Assembly: GCA_002369195.1 (NCBI GenBank)
Contig: DFEW01000024.1
Span: 340 to 41,671 of the forward strand
Source: Christensenella sp. UBA3792
GTDB lineage: Bacteria > Bacillota > Clostridia > Christensenellales > CAG-138
Direction of reading: 5' to 3'
Length of the DNA: 41,332 bases
Both the position numbers and the translations under genes were made by a program. Of this stretch, positions 17,656-25,832 are shown one piece after another (position 1 is the stretch's first letter; every line of letters starts with the position of its first letter). Under the pieces are notes generated by a model. The model did not search any database, had not been told where the DNA came from, and saw only the letters and a list, made by a program, of their open reading frames with translations.

Positions 17656-18843
17656 ATGATGTTAGTTCAGGAAATGGTTCAACTCGGTGCAAAGCGCGCC
17701 TATATTCGAGAACTGTTCGAATACGGACTGCGCAAAAAAGCGGAGATCGGCGCCGAAAACGTCTTCGATTTCTCGATCGGCAATCCGTCCGTGCCCGCGC
17801 CCGACGAGGTGCAGGAGGCGTACAAGCGGATCGCAGCGACCGAAAACACCGTCAAGGTGCACGGCTACACGTCGGCAACCGGCGCGATGAGCGTGCGCGA
17901 GGCGATCGCAAAGAATCTGGATGAGCGGTTCGGCTGCGGTGCGCGCGGACAGAACATCTTCGTGACCTGCGGCGCGGCGCCTGCCCTGATGGCGACGATG
18001 AAGGCGATGTGCGTTCCCGGCGCGGAATACATCGTCCTTGCGCCGTATTTTCCGGAATATCTGACCTTCATCCACGCGGTCGGCGGCACCTCGGTCATCG
18101 TCCCGCCCAACACGGCGGACTTCGACCTACACGTCGACGAGATCGAGCCGTACTTTACTGAGCACACGCAGGCGATCATCATCAACTCGCCGAACAATCC
18201 GACCGGCGTCGTCTATCGAAAGGAATCGCTCCAAGCGCTCGCCGCGCTGCTGCGCCGCATGAGCGAGAAGTTCGGTCATCCGATCTACCTGATCGCGGAC
18301 GAACCGTACCGCGAGCTTGTGTTCGACGGCGTGACGGTGCCGTTCATCCCGAACCTCTATGAGAACACCGTCGTGTGCTATTCGTGGTCGAAGTCGCTGA
18401 GTCTTCCGGGCGAGCGTATCGGCTACGTGTACGTGCCGGACGCCTGCGCGGACAGCGTCGATCTGTTCAACGCCGTCGCGGGCTCTGCGCGCGCGCTCGG
18501 ACACATCTGCGCGCCGGCAACCTCGCAGTACATCGTAGAGCAGTGCTGCGGCGTGATGCCGAACATCAAGGCATACGACGAGAACCGCAAGACGCTCTAT
18601 CAGGGGCTCACCGAGCTCGGCTATACCTGCATCTATCCGCACGGCGCGTTCTATATGTTCATCAAGGCGCCGTTCGGCACGGCGATGGAGTTTTCCGAGA
18701 AGGCGAAGGAACTGAACATCCTGATCCCGCCGGGAGAGTCCTTCGGCTGCCCGGGCTACCTGCGGCTTTCCACCTGCGTCAGCCATGAAATGATCGTCAA
18801 GAGTCTTTCGGCGTTCAAGACGCTGATCGAGCAGGGCTGCTGA
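17656..18843 (+). CDS. Class I/II PLP-dependent aminotransferase
   Basis: 395 residues, fold type I. The motifs are SPNNPTGVVY (about 177-186), ADEPYREL (about 215-222) and the PLP lysine Lys246 in YSWSKSLSLPGERIGY. It is the last gene of the ior-buk-ptb operon (AGGAGG 4 bases before ATG 17656, 7 before the second ATG 17659, which may be the real start). Context suggests that it makes the 2-oxo acid for IorAB from an aromatic amino acid. The sequence alone does not exclude aspartate or alanine as substrates. Confidence 0.9.
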   Translation: MMLVQEMVQLGAKRAYIRELFEYGLRKKAEIGAENVFDFSIGNPSVPAPDEVQEAYKRIAATENTVKVHGYTSATGAMSVREAIAKNLDERFGCGARGQNIFVTCGAAPALMATMKAMCVPGAEYIVLAPYFPEYLTFIHAVGGTSVIVPPNTADFDLHVDEIEPYFTEHTQAIIINSPNNPTGVVYRKESLQALAALLRRMSEKFGHPIYLIADEPYRELVFDGVTVPFIPNLYENTVVCYSWSKSLSLPGERIGYVYVPDACADSVDLFNAVAGSARALGHICAPATSQYIVEQCCGVMPNIKAYDENRKTLYQGLTELGYTCIYPHGAFYMFIKAPFGTAMEFSEKAKELNILIPPGESFGCPGYLRLSTCVSHEMIVKSLSAFKTLIEQGC

Positions 18844-18849
18844 ATTTGG

Positions 18850-18881
18850 ACAGCGGGAGCGCGCGCTCCCGCTGTATTTTT
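18850..18881 (+). terminator. Terminator of the ior-ptb-aminotransferase operon
   Basis: Perfect 26-base palindrome (ACAGCGGGAGCGC and its complement, 18850-18875) followed by ATTTTT, seven bases after the aminotransferase stop. Confidence 0.88.
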
Positions 18882-18900
18882 CAAAAAAACGGAGAAGAAC

Positions 18901-19491
18901 ATGATCGAACCCAAGCGTGTACAGGCGTTTTTCGACGGTCTCGCCCCGCAATGGGACGCGACGACCGAGCGTAACGACGCAATCATCGAACGCATCCTCG
19001 ACGCGGCAGGCGTGCGCGCCGGCACGGATGTGCTGGACGTCGCGTGCGGAACCGGCGTACTGATCCCCGATTATCTCGGGCGCGGCGTCGCTTCCGTGAC
19101 CGCCGTCGACCTTTCGCCGAAGATGATCGAAATCGCGGCGGAAAAGTTCGCGGGCGAGCCGAACGTCGCCGTGCTGTGCGCCGATGCGCGCACCGCGCGA
19201 TTCGACCGGCTGTTCGACTGCATCGTGATCTATAACGCATTCCCGCACTTTGCGCAGCCGGACGCGCTGATCGCCACGCTGTCGGACGCGCTCAAACCGG
19301 GCGGGCGGCTGACCGTCGCGCACGACAGGAGCCGCAAAGCGATCAACGCGCACCATGCGGGCATGCCGGATACGCTCGCAGCCGATCTGATGTCCGCGGA
19401 CGCGCTTGCCGCGATCTTCGAACGCACGCTCACGGTGCTGTCGGCGGTCTCGGATGAGCGCATGTATCTGGTCGTCGGAACAAAAGAGTAA
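18901..19491 (+). CDS. Class I SAM-dependent methyltransferase
   Basis: 196 residues. SAM-binding motif I is VLDVACGTGVLIPDYL (about 43-58), motif II is VTAVDLSPKMI (about 65-75), and the post-motif is LKPGGRLTVAHD (about 130-141). The small size and lack of an added recognition domain fit small-molecule methyltransferases, but the substrate cannot be read. It starts 19 bases after a strong terminator and has GGAGAAG as ribosome binding site; no separate promoter is evident. It probably forms an operon with the next gene. Confidence 0.85.
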   Translation: MIEPKRVQAFFDGLAPQWDATTERNDAIIERILDAAGVRAGTDVLDVACGTGVLIPDYLGRGVASVTAVDLSPKMIEIAAEKFAGEPNVAVLCADARTARFDRLFDCIVIYNAFPHFAQPDALIATLSDALKPGGRLTVAHDRSRKAINAHHAGMPDTLAADLMSADALAAIFERTLTVLSAVSDERMYLVVGTKE

Positions 19492-19509
19492 AGTCATTCG
19501 GAGGAACCT

Positions 19510-19962
19510 ATGAAACTGGCGGAAGCATTACAGGAGCGGGCGGATCTGAACCGTAAAATCGACGAGATCAAGCGCCGGCTTGCGAAGAACATTCTGGTGC
19601 AGGAAGGGGAGCAGCCCGCGGAACAGCCGGACGAGCTGCTCAAATCGCTCGACGTGTGCATCGACCGTCTCGAAACGCTGATGGCGGCGATCAACCGCAC
19701 GAACGGCAAAACGAAGGTCAAGGGCATGACGCTGACCGAGCTGATCGCGAAGAAGGATGCGCTGAACATCCGCATCGGCGCGTATCGCGACGCGGTCTAT
19801 ACGGCGAGCGAGAGCACGAGCCGCGCGCGCGGAACGGAGATTCGGGTGAAAGCCCTGCTGTCCGCCGCCGAGCTGCAGAAGCAGACGGACGCGATGTGCG
19901 CCGAGCTTCGCGCGCTCGACAATCTCCTGCAGGAAACGAACTGGAAAACGGAACTGCAATAA
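19510..19962 (+). CDS. DIP1984-like (septicolysin-type) coiled-coil protein
   Basis: 150 residues, almost all helical and charged, from MKLAEALQERADLNRKI to the EETNWKTE-like end. This matches my memory of the small DIP1984 family, whose function is not established. The central segment INRTNGKTKVKGMTLTELIAKKD (about 61-83) is the most distinctive part. No signal peptide or membrane segment is seen. GGAGG lies 7 bases before the start, 18 bases after the methyltransferase stop. Confidence 0.7.
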   Translation: MKLAEALQERADLNRKIDEIKRRLAKNILVQEGEQPAEQPDELLKSLDVCIDRLETLMAAINRTNGKTKVKGMTLTELIAKKDALNIRIGAYRDAVYTASESTSRARGTEIRVKALLSAAELQKQTDAMCAELRALDNLLQETNWKTELQ

Positions 19963-20150
19963 CCGAGTCGGTAACCGAAGCGGGTGCATATCAGGCGGCA
20001 ACTGCCCAAGTTGCAACTGTGCAGGCCGTGAGCAGGCTGGAGTTGGAATCTCCGAGCATCGTTATGCTCCGATCGCGCACGACCGCATCCAAACCGTGCA
20101 TTGCGCATCACCGGATATGAACGCTTCGGCGAGGGTGGCGTAGGGGAAAA
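19963..20150 (+). other. Structured intergenic stretch, possible small RNA or long 3' UTR
   Basis: No gene is supported. Three small hairpins occur in series: GCAACT/AGTTGC (19998-20014), GGAG/CTCC (20039-20053) and GAGCAT/ATGCTC (20054-20069). The stretch ends at a good terminator (20151-20183). No promoter of its own is evident, so a processed 3' UTR of the upstream operon is as likely as a separate RNA. Confidence 0.3.
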
Positions 20151-20183
20151 CACCGCCGCGGAATACCGCGACGGTGCTTTTTT
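20151..20183 (+). terminator. Rho-independent terminator
   Basis: An 11-bp stem CACCGCCGCGG/CCGCGACGGTG with one mismatch and loop AATA is followed by CTTTTTT. It ends the transcript from the methyltransferase/DIP1984 genes or a small RNA. Confidence 0.85.
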
Positions 20184-20217
20184 GCGTTAAGCGTCAATGC
20201 GTTGATGAAATACGGCT

Positions 20218-20263
20218 CCGTTCCTGTCATCCTGAGGCGTTGCGCCGAAGGATCTCTGAACGG
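20218..20263. repeat. Dispersed intergenic hairpin repeat (TCATCCTGAG...GAAGGATCT type)
   Basis: ATCCTGAGGCG/CGCCGAAGGAT (20229-20239 with 20243-20253) pairs with tandem G.A mismatches and a 3-base loop, flanked by an outer CCGTTC/GAACGG stem (20218-20223 with 20258-20263). The core matches a short palindromic repeat that I recall from intergenic regions of many unrelated bacterial genomes. 20264-20343 is AT-rich and holds nothing recognisable. Confidence 0.5.
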
Positions 20264-20343
20264 ACAGATTGTACAACTCAACTTCTGAAATCAAACATAT
20301 ACATTTACTCCAATAACAAAATAAGAACAGAAATCATAACACA

Positions 20344-20385
20344 AGGAGCCGTTAAGAAACTCGAAAGAGGATCTTAACGGCTCCT
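20344..20385 (-). terminator. Hairpin after the DUF1292 gene
   Basis: A perfect 14-bp inverted repeat AGGAGCCGTTAAGA/TCTTAACGGCTCCT lies 15 bases beyond the stop of the minus-strand gene. The T tract is poor (TTGTGTT), so it may act as a weak terminator or 3' stabiliser. Confidence 0.55.
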
Positions 20386-20399
20386 ATTTGTCGTTTGCC

Positions 20400-20714
20400 T
20401 TACTCGCCGAGCTTGTCGCAGCCCTCGCAGTCGTCCGCGTCGCAGTCCCAGCACTCCATGCGCTGCTGTGCAATCGCAAACAGCTCGTCCAGAAGGTCGT
20501 CGTCGACGGGCACGAACTCTTCCATGTCCTCTTCTTCGTTGACGATGATCTCCATGATGCAGACCTCGAAGTCCTCCTCCGGATCCTCGGGCAGATCCGC
20601 GTCCACCAGGACGGCGTACTCCTTACCGTTGTGCTCAAAATAATCAATGACCTCAAGGTCAAACTCGTTGCCTTCTTCGTCGGTGAAGGTGACAAGATCT
20701 CTTTCGTCTTCCAT
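20400..20714 (-). CDS. DUF1292 family protein with Cys-rich tail
   Basis: 104 residues. The start at 20714 is fixed by AAAGGAG eight bases upstream; the open frame extends further, but across the promoter. Residues 1-80 match the acidic DUF1292 (YrzB-type) fold: LVTFTDEEGNEFDLEVIDYF and EYAVLVDA. The last 20 residues carry four Cys as CxxC-x4-CxxC, a likely metal site. Function unknown. Confidence 0.85.
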   Translation of the reverse strand: MEDERDLVTFTDEEGNEFDLEVIDYFEHNGKEYAVLVDADLPEDPEEDFEVCIMEIIVNEEEDMEEFVPVDDDLLDELFAIAQQRMECWDCDADDCEGCDKLGE

Positions 20715-20746
20715 TTTGATAACTCCTTTACTGAAATTCAACTTAC

Positions 20747-20775
20747 AGTATATCGTACTTTTCGGCGTTTTGCAA
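20747..20775 (-). promoter_or_regulatory. Promoter of the DUF1292 gene
   Basis: On the minus strand: TTGCAA (20775-20770), 17-base spacer, TATACT (20752-20747), 32 bases upstream of the start codon. Confidence 0.7.
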
Positions 20776-20856
20776 CTGCCTGCGGGAATTTTTCCGGACA
20801 GGAAGAACGAACGCAAAAATTCTTTTTATAAATCTAAAACTTTTTCTGCTTTCCTC

Positions 20857-20885
20857 TTGTTATCCGCGTGCGCAGCGTTTATAAT
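20857..20885 (+). promoter_or_regulatory. Promoter of the YheO-like/ygeY/ygeW operon
   Basis: TTGTTA (20857-20862), 17-base spacer, TATAAT (20880-20885), 29 bases before the ATG at 20915. Confidence 0.75.
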
Positions 20886-20914
20886 AAAGGTATCATCGGA
20901 GGGAGGAACGGCGC

Positions 20915-21553
20915 ATGGATCTCGACTTATACCGCAGACTGGCAAAAGCGATCGCAACGCAGTTCGGGGACAATTGCGAGGTCGTCGTGCATGACCTCAA
21001 GGGCGATCCGGACCATACGATCGTCGCGATCGAAAACGGACATGTTTCGCACCGGCATGAGGGCGACGGGCCGAGCCGCGTCGTGCTCGAAGCGCTGAAG
21101 GAGAGCGACCCCGAAAAGCTCAAAGACAACACGGGCTATCTCATGAAAACGCACGACGGGCGCATCCTGAAATCCTCCACGGTCTTTATCCGCGACAGCG
21201 AGGGCAAGCCGGAGGGCATCTTCTCAATCAATTACGATATCACCGAGCTTTTGATGGCGGAGCGGGCGGTCGACTCGATCCTGCAGCACAAGGCGGACCG
21301 CAAGATGCCGGAGCGCATTCCGCAGTCGGTCAACGAACTGCTGGACGATCTCATCGAGCAGTCGGTGCAGCTCGTCGGCAAGCCGGTCGCCATGATGTCC
21401 AAGGAGGACAAGATCGCGGCAATCGCGTTCCTCAACAAGTCCGGCGCATTTCTCATCACCAGAAGCGGCGATAAGATATCGAAGTTTTTCGGTATCAGCA
21501 AATATACACTTTATTCCTACATCGACGCAAGCAACACCACAGAAACAAAATAA
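20915..21553 (+). CDS. YheO/DauR-like transcriptional regulator (PAS-like plus HTH)
   Basis: 212 residues. The N-terminal PAS-like (YheO) domain is about 5-115: NCEVVVHDLKG (24-34), LKSSTVFIRD and FSINYDIT. The C-terminal HTH is about 150-210, with KIAAIAFLNKSGAFLI and the helix FFGISKYTLYSYI. This two-domain layout is shared with the D-arginine catabolism regulator DauR and YheO. It heads a transcript with the ygeY- and ygeW-like genes (21-base gap), so it probably controls their expression in response to a small amine or amino acid ligand bound by the PAS domain. Ribosome binding site GGAGGGAGG. Confidence 0.88.
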   Translation: MDLDLYRRLAKAIATQFGDNCEVVVHDLKGDPDHTIVAIENGHVSHRHEGDGPSRVVLEALKESDPEKLKDNTGYLMKTHDGRILKSSTVFIRDSEGKPEGIFSINYDITELLMAERAVDSILQHKADRKMPERIPQSVNELLDDLIEQSVQLVGKPVAMMSKEDKIAAIAFLNKSGAFLITRSGDKISKFFGISKYTLYSYIDASNTTETK

Positions 21554-21574
21554 TTTTGAGGAAAGGAAACTGCT

Positions 21575-22951
21575 ATGGATTTTGAAGCAATCAAACGGGC
21601 TGCGCAGGGTTACCTGCCGCAAATGACCAAGTTTCTCCGCGATCTGATCGCCATCCCCAGCGAGAGCTGCGAGGAGGAGGGCGTCATTCGCCGCACGATC
21701 GCCGAGATGGAAGCGCTTGGCTTCGACAAGGCGGAGATCGATCCGGAAGGCAATGCGCTCGGCTGGATGGGCGAGGGCTCTCGCATCATCGCGTTCGACG
21801 GTCACATCGACACCGTCGGCATCGGCAACATCAACAACTGGGAACACGATCCGTACAAGGGCTATGAGACCGACGATATCATCTACGGCCGCGGCGGATC
21901 CGACCAGGAGGGCGGCGTGGTTTCCGCCGTCTACGGCGCGAAGATCATGAAGGACCTGAACCTCATTCCCGCGGATACGAAGATTCTCGTCGTCGCTTCC
22001 GTGCAGGAGGAGGACTGCGACGGTCTGTGCTGGCAGTACATCCATAAGGAAGACGGCATCACGCCGGAATTCGTCGTTTCCACCGAGCCGACCGATGGCG
22101 GCATCTATCGCGGTCATCGCGGACGCATGGAGATCCGCGTGGACGTCAAGGGCGTTTCCTGCCACGGTTCCGCTCCGGAGCGCGGCGACAACGCGATCTA
22201 TAAGATGGCGGACATTCTGCGCGAAGTGCGCGCGCTGAACGAGAACACCGCAACCGACGCGGACGAGATCAAGGGCCTTGTCAAGATGCTCGACGAGAAG
22301 TACAACCCCGAGCATTGGGAGGATGCGCGCTTCCTCGGACGCGGAACGATCACCTGCTCGCAGATCTTCTACACCTCTCCGTCGCGCTGCGCGGTCGCAG
22401 ACTCCTGCGCGGTCTCGCTCGACCGCCGCATGACCGCCGGCGAAACCTGGGATTCCTGCCTCGAAGAGATCCGCAACCTGCCCGCCTGCAAGAAGTACGG
22501 CGACGACGTCAAGGTCTCGATGTACATGTATGACCGTCCCGCATGGACCGGCCTCAAGTACGAAACCGAGTGCTACTTCCCGACCTGGATCAACAAGGAG
22601 AGCGCTGCGCACGTGCAGGCGCTGTACGAGGCGCACAAGGGTCTGTTCGGCGAAAAGCGCATCGGTCACGAAAGCGCGATGCACCTCCGCAACCGTCCGC
22701 TGATCGACAAGTGGACGTTCTCGACCAACGGCGTTTCCATTCAGGGTCGCTACGGCATTCCGTGCGTCGGCTTCGGCCCCGGTGCGGAATCGCAGGCGCA
22801 TGCGCCGAACGAAATCACCTGGAAGCAGGACCTCGTGACCTGCGCGGCGCTGTACGCTGCGGTCCCGATGTGCTATAAGCCCGAGAACAAGACGGACGAC
22901 GTAACCGTCTACCGCGCGGGCAAGACCGACACCAAGTTCGCAAACGACTGA
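21575..22951 (+). CDS. ygeY: YgeY-type M20 family metallohydrolase
   Basis: 458 residues. M20 metal and catalytic motifs: FDGHIDTVG with His77 and Asp79, [10 protein letters not shown] (about 107-116, bridging Asp), QEED with the catalytic Glu pair (about 146-149), and [16 protein letters not shown] (about 169-184). The sequence fits the YgeY subgroup linked with selenium-dependent molybdenum hydroxylase and purine-degradation loci rather than the ArgE or DapE types. It lies 20 bases before the ygeW-like gene; the two genes usually travel together with ygeX and hydantoinase genes, which are not present here. The exact substrate is not established from the sequence; a carbamoylated or acylated diamino acid is plausible. 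Confidence 0.85.
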   Translation: MDFEAIKRAAQGYLPQMTKFLRDLIAIPSESCEEEGVIRRTIAEMEALGFDKAEIDPEGNALGWMGEGSRIIAFDGHIDTVGIGNINNWEHDPYKGYETDDIIYGRGGSDQEGGVVSAVYGAKIMKDLNLIPADTKILVVASVQEEDCDGLCWQYIHKEDGITPEFVVSTEPTDGGIYRGHRGRMEIRVDVKGVSCHGSAPERGDNAIYKMADILREVRALNENTATDADEIKGLVKMLDEKYNPEHWEDARFLGRGTITCSQIFYTSPSRCAVADSCAVSLDRRMTAGETWDSCLEEIRNLPACKKYGDDVKVSMYMYDRPAWTGLKYETECYFPTWINKESAAHVQALYEAHKGLFGEKRIGHESAMHLRNRPLIDKWTFSTNGVSIQGRYGIPCVGFGPGAESQAHAPNEITWKQDLVTCAALYAAVPMCYKPENKTDDVTVYRAGKTDTKFAND

Positions 22952-22971
22952 TTATTTTTGAGGAGGAGCAT

Positions 22972-24195
22972 ATGAGCAACGTTAAAAAGTATACCGACAA
23001 GCTGGACCAGCTGAAGTTTGACGAAATGTACAACGGCGACTTTTTCCTGACCTGGGAAAAGACCGACGATGAGATCGCCGCCGTGTTCACCGTGGCGGAT
23101 GCGCTGCGTCATCTTCGCGAGAACAACATTTCCACGAAGATCTTTGACTCCGGCCTCGGCATTTCGCTGTTCCGCGACAATTCCACCCGCACGCGCTTCT
23201 CGTTCGCATCCGCGTGCAACCTCCTGGGTCTTGAAGTGCAGGACCTTGACGAGGGCAAGAGCCAGATCGCGCACGGCGAGACCGTCCGCGAAACCGCGAA
23301 CATGATCTCCTTCATGGCGGACGTCATCGGCATTCGCGACGACATGTATATCGGCAAGGGCAACACCTACATGCACAACGTCGTCAACGCGGTCACCGAG
23401 GGCAACAAGGCGGGCGTGCTCGAGCAGAAGCCGACGCTCGTCAACCTCCAGTGCGACATCGACCATCCGACCCAGTGCATGGCGGACATGCTCCACTGCA
23501 TCCATACGCTCGGCGGCAGCGACGATCTCGACGAGGCGATCAAGAACCTCAAGGGCAAGAAGGTCGCGATGACCTGGGCATACAGCCCGTCCTACGGCAA
23601 GCCGCTGTCCGTTCCGCAGGGCGTTGCGGGTCTGTTCACGCGCTTCGGCATGGACGTCACGCTCGCGTATCCGGAGGGCTACGAGATCATGGATGACGTC
23701 GTGAAGGTCGCGGAGGAGAACTGCAAGAAGTCCGGCGCGAAGTTCACGATCACGCACGACATGAAGGAAGCGTTCAAGGACGCGGACATCGTGTATCCGA
23801 AGTCCTGGGCGCCCTATAAGGCGATGGAAGAGCGCACCGAGCTGTACGGCAACGGCGATTTCGAGGGCATCAAGGCGCTCGAAAAGCGGCTGCTCGCGCA
23901 GAACGCGGAGCATAAGGACTGGGAGTGCACCGAAGAAATGATGCAGCTCACCAAGGACGGAAAGGCGCTGTATCTGCACTGCCTGCCCGCCGACATCACC
24001 GACGTCTCCTGCAAGGCGGGCGAGGTCGCCGCGAGCGTGTTCGATCGTTATCGCGATCCGCTCTACAAGCAGGCGTCCTTCAAGCCGTACATCATCGCGG
24101 CGATGATCTTCCTCGCGAAGGTCAAGAACCCGCAGGAAACGCTCCTGAAGCTCGAAGCCGACGCGAAGAAGCGTTGGGAGGGCGGCGAAAACTAA
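22972..24195 (+). CDS. ygeW: YgeW-type (knotted) carbamoyltransferase
   Basis: 407 residues, longer than ornithine carbamoyltransferases (about 330). Carbamoyl phosphate binding: STRTR 71-75, HPTQ 165-168, HCLP 336-339. The extended loops and the VNLQCDIDHPTQ and YSPSYGKPLS segments match YgeW rather than OTCase or ATCase. In E. coli YgeW belongs to the ygeW-ygeX-ygeY set with diaminopropionate ammonia-lyase. It could run in the carbamoyl-phosphate-forming direction and so yield ATP via a carbamate kinase, which is not encoded in this window. Confidence 0.9.
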   Translation: MSNVKKYTDKLDQLKFDEMYNGDFFLTWEKTDDEIAAVFTVADALRHLRENNISTKIFDSGLGISLFRDNSTRTRFSFASACNLLGLEVQDLDEGKSQIAHGETVRETANMISFMADVIGIRDDMYIGKGNTYMHNVVNAVTEGNKAGVLEQKPTLVNLQCDIDHPTQCMADMLHCIHTLGGSDDLDEAIKNLKGKKVAMTWAYSPSYGKPLSVPQGVAGLFTRFGMDVTLAYPEGYEIMDDVVKVAEENCKKSGAKFTITHDMKEAFKDADIVYPKSWAPYKAMEERTELYGNGDFEGIKALEKRLLAQNAEHKDWECTEEMMQLTKDGKALYLHCLPADITDVSCKAGEVAASVFDRYRDPLYKQASFKPYIIAAMIFLAKVKNPQETLLKLEADAKKRWEGGEN

Positions 24196-24294
24196 CCTTG
24201 ATCCAATTGCGACTGTCCGAAAAGGCAGCCGCTCAGACTGTCGATAAAGGTTCAGACCATTTTCGGCGGACTTTGTATAGGAATACCGGCAGGA

Positions 24295-24328
24295 AGAAAC
24301 GGGCGGAAGAACCGTCCGTTTCTCTTAT
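24295..24328 (+). terminator. Terminator after the ygeW-like gene
   Basis: A 12-bp stem AGAAACGGGCGG/CCGTCCGTTTCT (one G.T pair) with loop AAGAA is followed by CTTATT, about 100 bases beyond the stop. 24196-24294 between stop and stem holds nothing recognisable. Confidence 0.6.
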
Positions 24329-24330
24329 TG

Positions 24331-24400
24331 TATGCCGAAAATTAGCCGGTTTCTCAGCCTCGGCATAGCTGACTATCGCTTTCGGCTGAGAATTCCGGCT
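24331..24400. repeat. Overlapping, mutually exclusive inverted repeats
   Basis: TATGCCGA/TCGGCATA (24331-24338 with 24360-24367) and AGCCGG..TCTCAGCC/GGCTGAGA..CCGGCT (24344-24359 with 24384-24400) share bases, so an RNA could form only one at a time. The stretch lies between two convergent genes and codes for nothing convincing. Confidence 0.45.
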
Positions 24401-24437
24401 TCTGAACGCTTTCTTGGCAGTCTGCTTTTTTGCACGG

Positions 24438-24472
24438 AAAAAGGACTGCCTCAAAGGGAAGGCAGTCCTTTT
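24438..24472 (-). terminator. Bidirectional terminator downstream of the first zinc-ribbon/VOC gene
   Basis: Stem GGACTGCC/GGCAGTCC (24443-24450 with 24461-24468), flanked by AAAAA on the left (TTTTT for the minus strand) and TTTT on the right. It lies 15 bases beyond the stop of the minus-strand gene. Confidence 0.85.
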
Positions 24473-24486
24473 GCAATAGGAGGGAA

Positions 24487-25770
24487 TCAGAAGCTCTTGG
24501 GCGGCCAGAACAGCGAGAGCTTGTCGATATGCTCCTCGCTCATACCCTTCCAGCCGGATTCGGGGTCGGTCCAGGTGCGCGTGTCCGGGCACTTCCAAAG
24601 CTTGTAGACGTTGCCGAACGGGTCCGCCACCGGGAACATGCTCGCCCAGTTGTCCGCCTCGGGGATCTCGCCGATCAGCTTGCCGCCGAGCGCGAGGATC
24701 TTGTCGACCGTGACTTTCGGGCTTTCGGTCATGCGGATCTCGATCACGAACTCGATGTCCGGAACGGTTTCCGCGTCGGTGTGCGTCGCCATGATGTTCA
24801 TGTGACCGGGCACAAGACCTTCGTAGTCATAGTAGCTGGGGCCGGTCGCGACGATCAGCGTCGGGTTCTCCGCGCCTTCTTCCTTGCCGCCTGCGCTGCC
24901 GGGCAGCTCGATCATATCCCAGCCGAACAGGTCGATCCAGAACTTCTGCCAGCGGCGGAAATCCTTATAGTACATGTTGCCGAAGCGCAGACGTCCGTGC
25001 AGATCCTGCTCGGGGAACTTCTTCGGTGCGCGTCCGATGTACGCGGGCACCTTGCCCTGGTTCTTGAGCCCCTCGCGATACATCTGCGGATACTCGCGCA
25101 CGTCGAAGTTGACCTGATTCTCCGGCGCGTTCCAGTCGAGATCCTTGGGCGTTTCGGTCACATAGAACGGGTTGCCCTCGGTGTCCTCGAGCACGGCGTA
25201 GGTCACGCCTTCGACGTTCTCGTACGGCGCTCTCAGCATCTTGCCGCCGTTTTCGGGAACCTTCTTCAGAATGTCCGCAAGATCGTCGACCTCGACGAGG
25301 ATCTTCGGATTTCTGCCGGTCGGATCGCTGTTCTCGGACTTGAGGTACGCATAGGTGAAGGACGGGAACATCGGCTCCCAGTTGTCAAAGCCGTCGCCGG
25401 TCGCCGCAAAGTACAGCGGGTCGGGCTTGTTCGGATCCACGTTCTTGGCGGGCACGATGTCCCAGCCGAACACATCCTCATAATACTTCTTGGCAAGCGC
25501 GGCGTCGGTATAGGACAGCACGGCGCGGCGGATCTGACCGTGGCGGGTGTGCGCCGGGAACGCCTTTGCATGGTGGAAGGACACATCGTATTTATCCCAG
25601 TTGGGATCGGGGAGAATCGGATCGACATGGATGCGGCGATCGTCGAAGCTGGTGATGAACGGTTCCTCAAAGATGATGTCCTTGCCGCAGTACGGGCAGA
25701 CGCTCGGCGCGAGTTCTTCTTCGAGATCGTAGGCGGTTCCGCAGGTGAAGCAGGTGTAGATTTTTCTCAT
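24487..25770 (-). CDS. Zinc-ribbon plus tandem VOC-domain protein (paralog 1)
   Basis: 427 residues. The N-terminal rubredoxin-like zinc ribbon has Cys7, Cys10, Cys25, Cys28. It is followed by the conserved linker RRIHVDP..PDP (about 45-56) and HTRHGQIRR (about 74-82). VOC/glyoxalase-like domain 1 is about 80-205 (FYEDVFGWD-like motif, YAVLEDTEGNPF). Domain 2 is about 262-400 (FWIDLFGWDMIELPGSAGG, GLVPGHMNIMA, MFPVADPFGNVYKLWKCPD). VOC proteins use a divalent metal for isomerase, lyase or dioxygenase chemistry. In an anaerobe with no oxygen, a lyase, isomerase or binding role is more likely. It is a close relative of the gene at 25989-27266, with the same cysteine spacing. I do not recognise a named family for the full architecture. 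AAAGGA lies before the start. Confidence 0.85.
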   Translation of the reverse strand: MRKIYTCFTCGTAYDLEEELAPSVCPYCGKDIIFEEPFITSFDDRRIHVDPILPDPNWDKYDVSFHHAKAFPAHTRHGQIRRAVLSYTDAALAKKYYEDVFGWDIVPAKNVDPNKPDPLYFAATGDGFDNWEPMFPSFTYAYLKSENSDPTGRNPKILVEVDDLADILKKVPENGGKMLRAPYENVEGVTYAVLEDTEGNPFYVTETPKDLDWNAPENQVNFDVREYPQMYREGLKNQGKVPAYIGRAPKKFPEQDLHGRLRFGNMYYKDFRRWQKFWIDLFGWDMIELPGSAGGKEEGAENPTLIVATGPSYYDYEGLVPGHMNIMATHTDAETVPDIEFVIEIRMTESPKVTVDKILALGGKLIGEIPEADNWASMFPVADPFGNVYKLWKCPDTRTWTDPESGWKGMSEEHIDKLSLFWPPKSF

Positions 25771-25832
25771 AAGATTTGTCCTTTCTGTAAAAATATGATT
25801 TGTGGATGAGTTTTTATCCTCTTTCGATTCTT

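Noticed and set aside
19963..20343. CRISPR array or tandem repeats
   Set aside because: The hairpins differ in sequence and spacing; there are no direct repeats with spacers here or elsewhere in the window.
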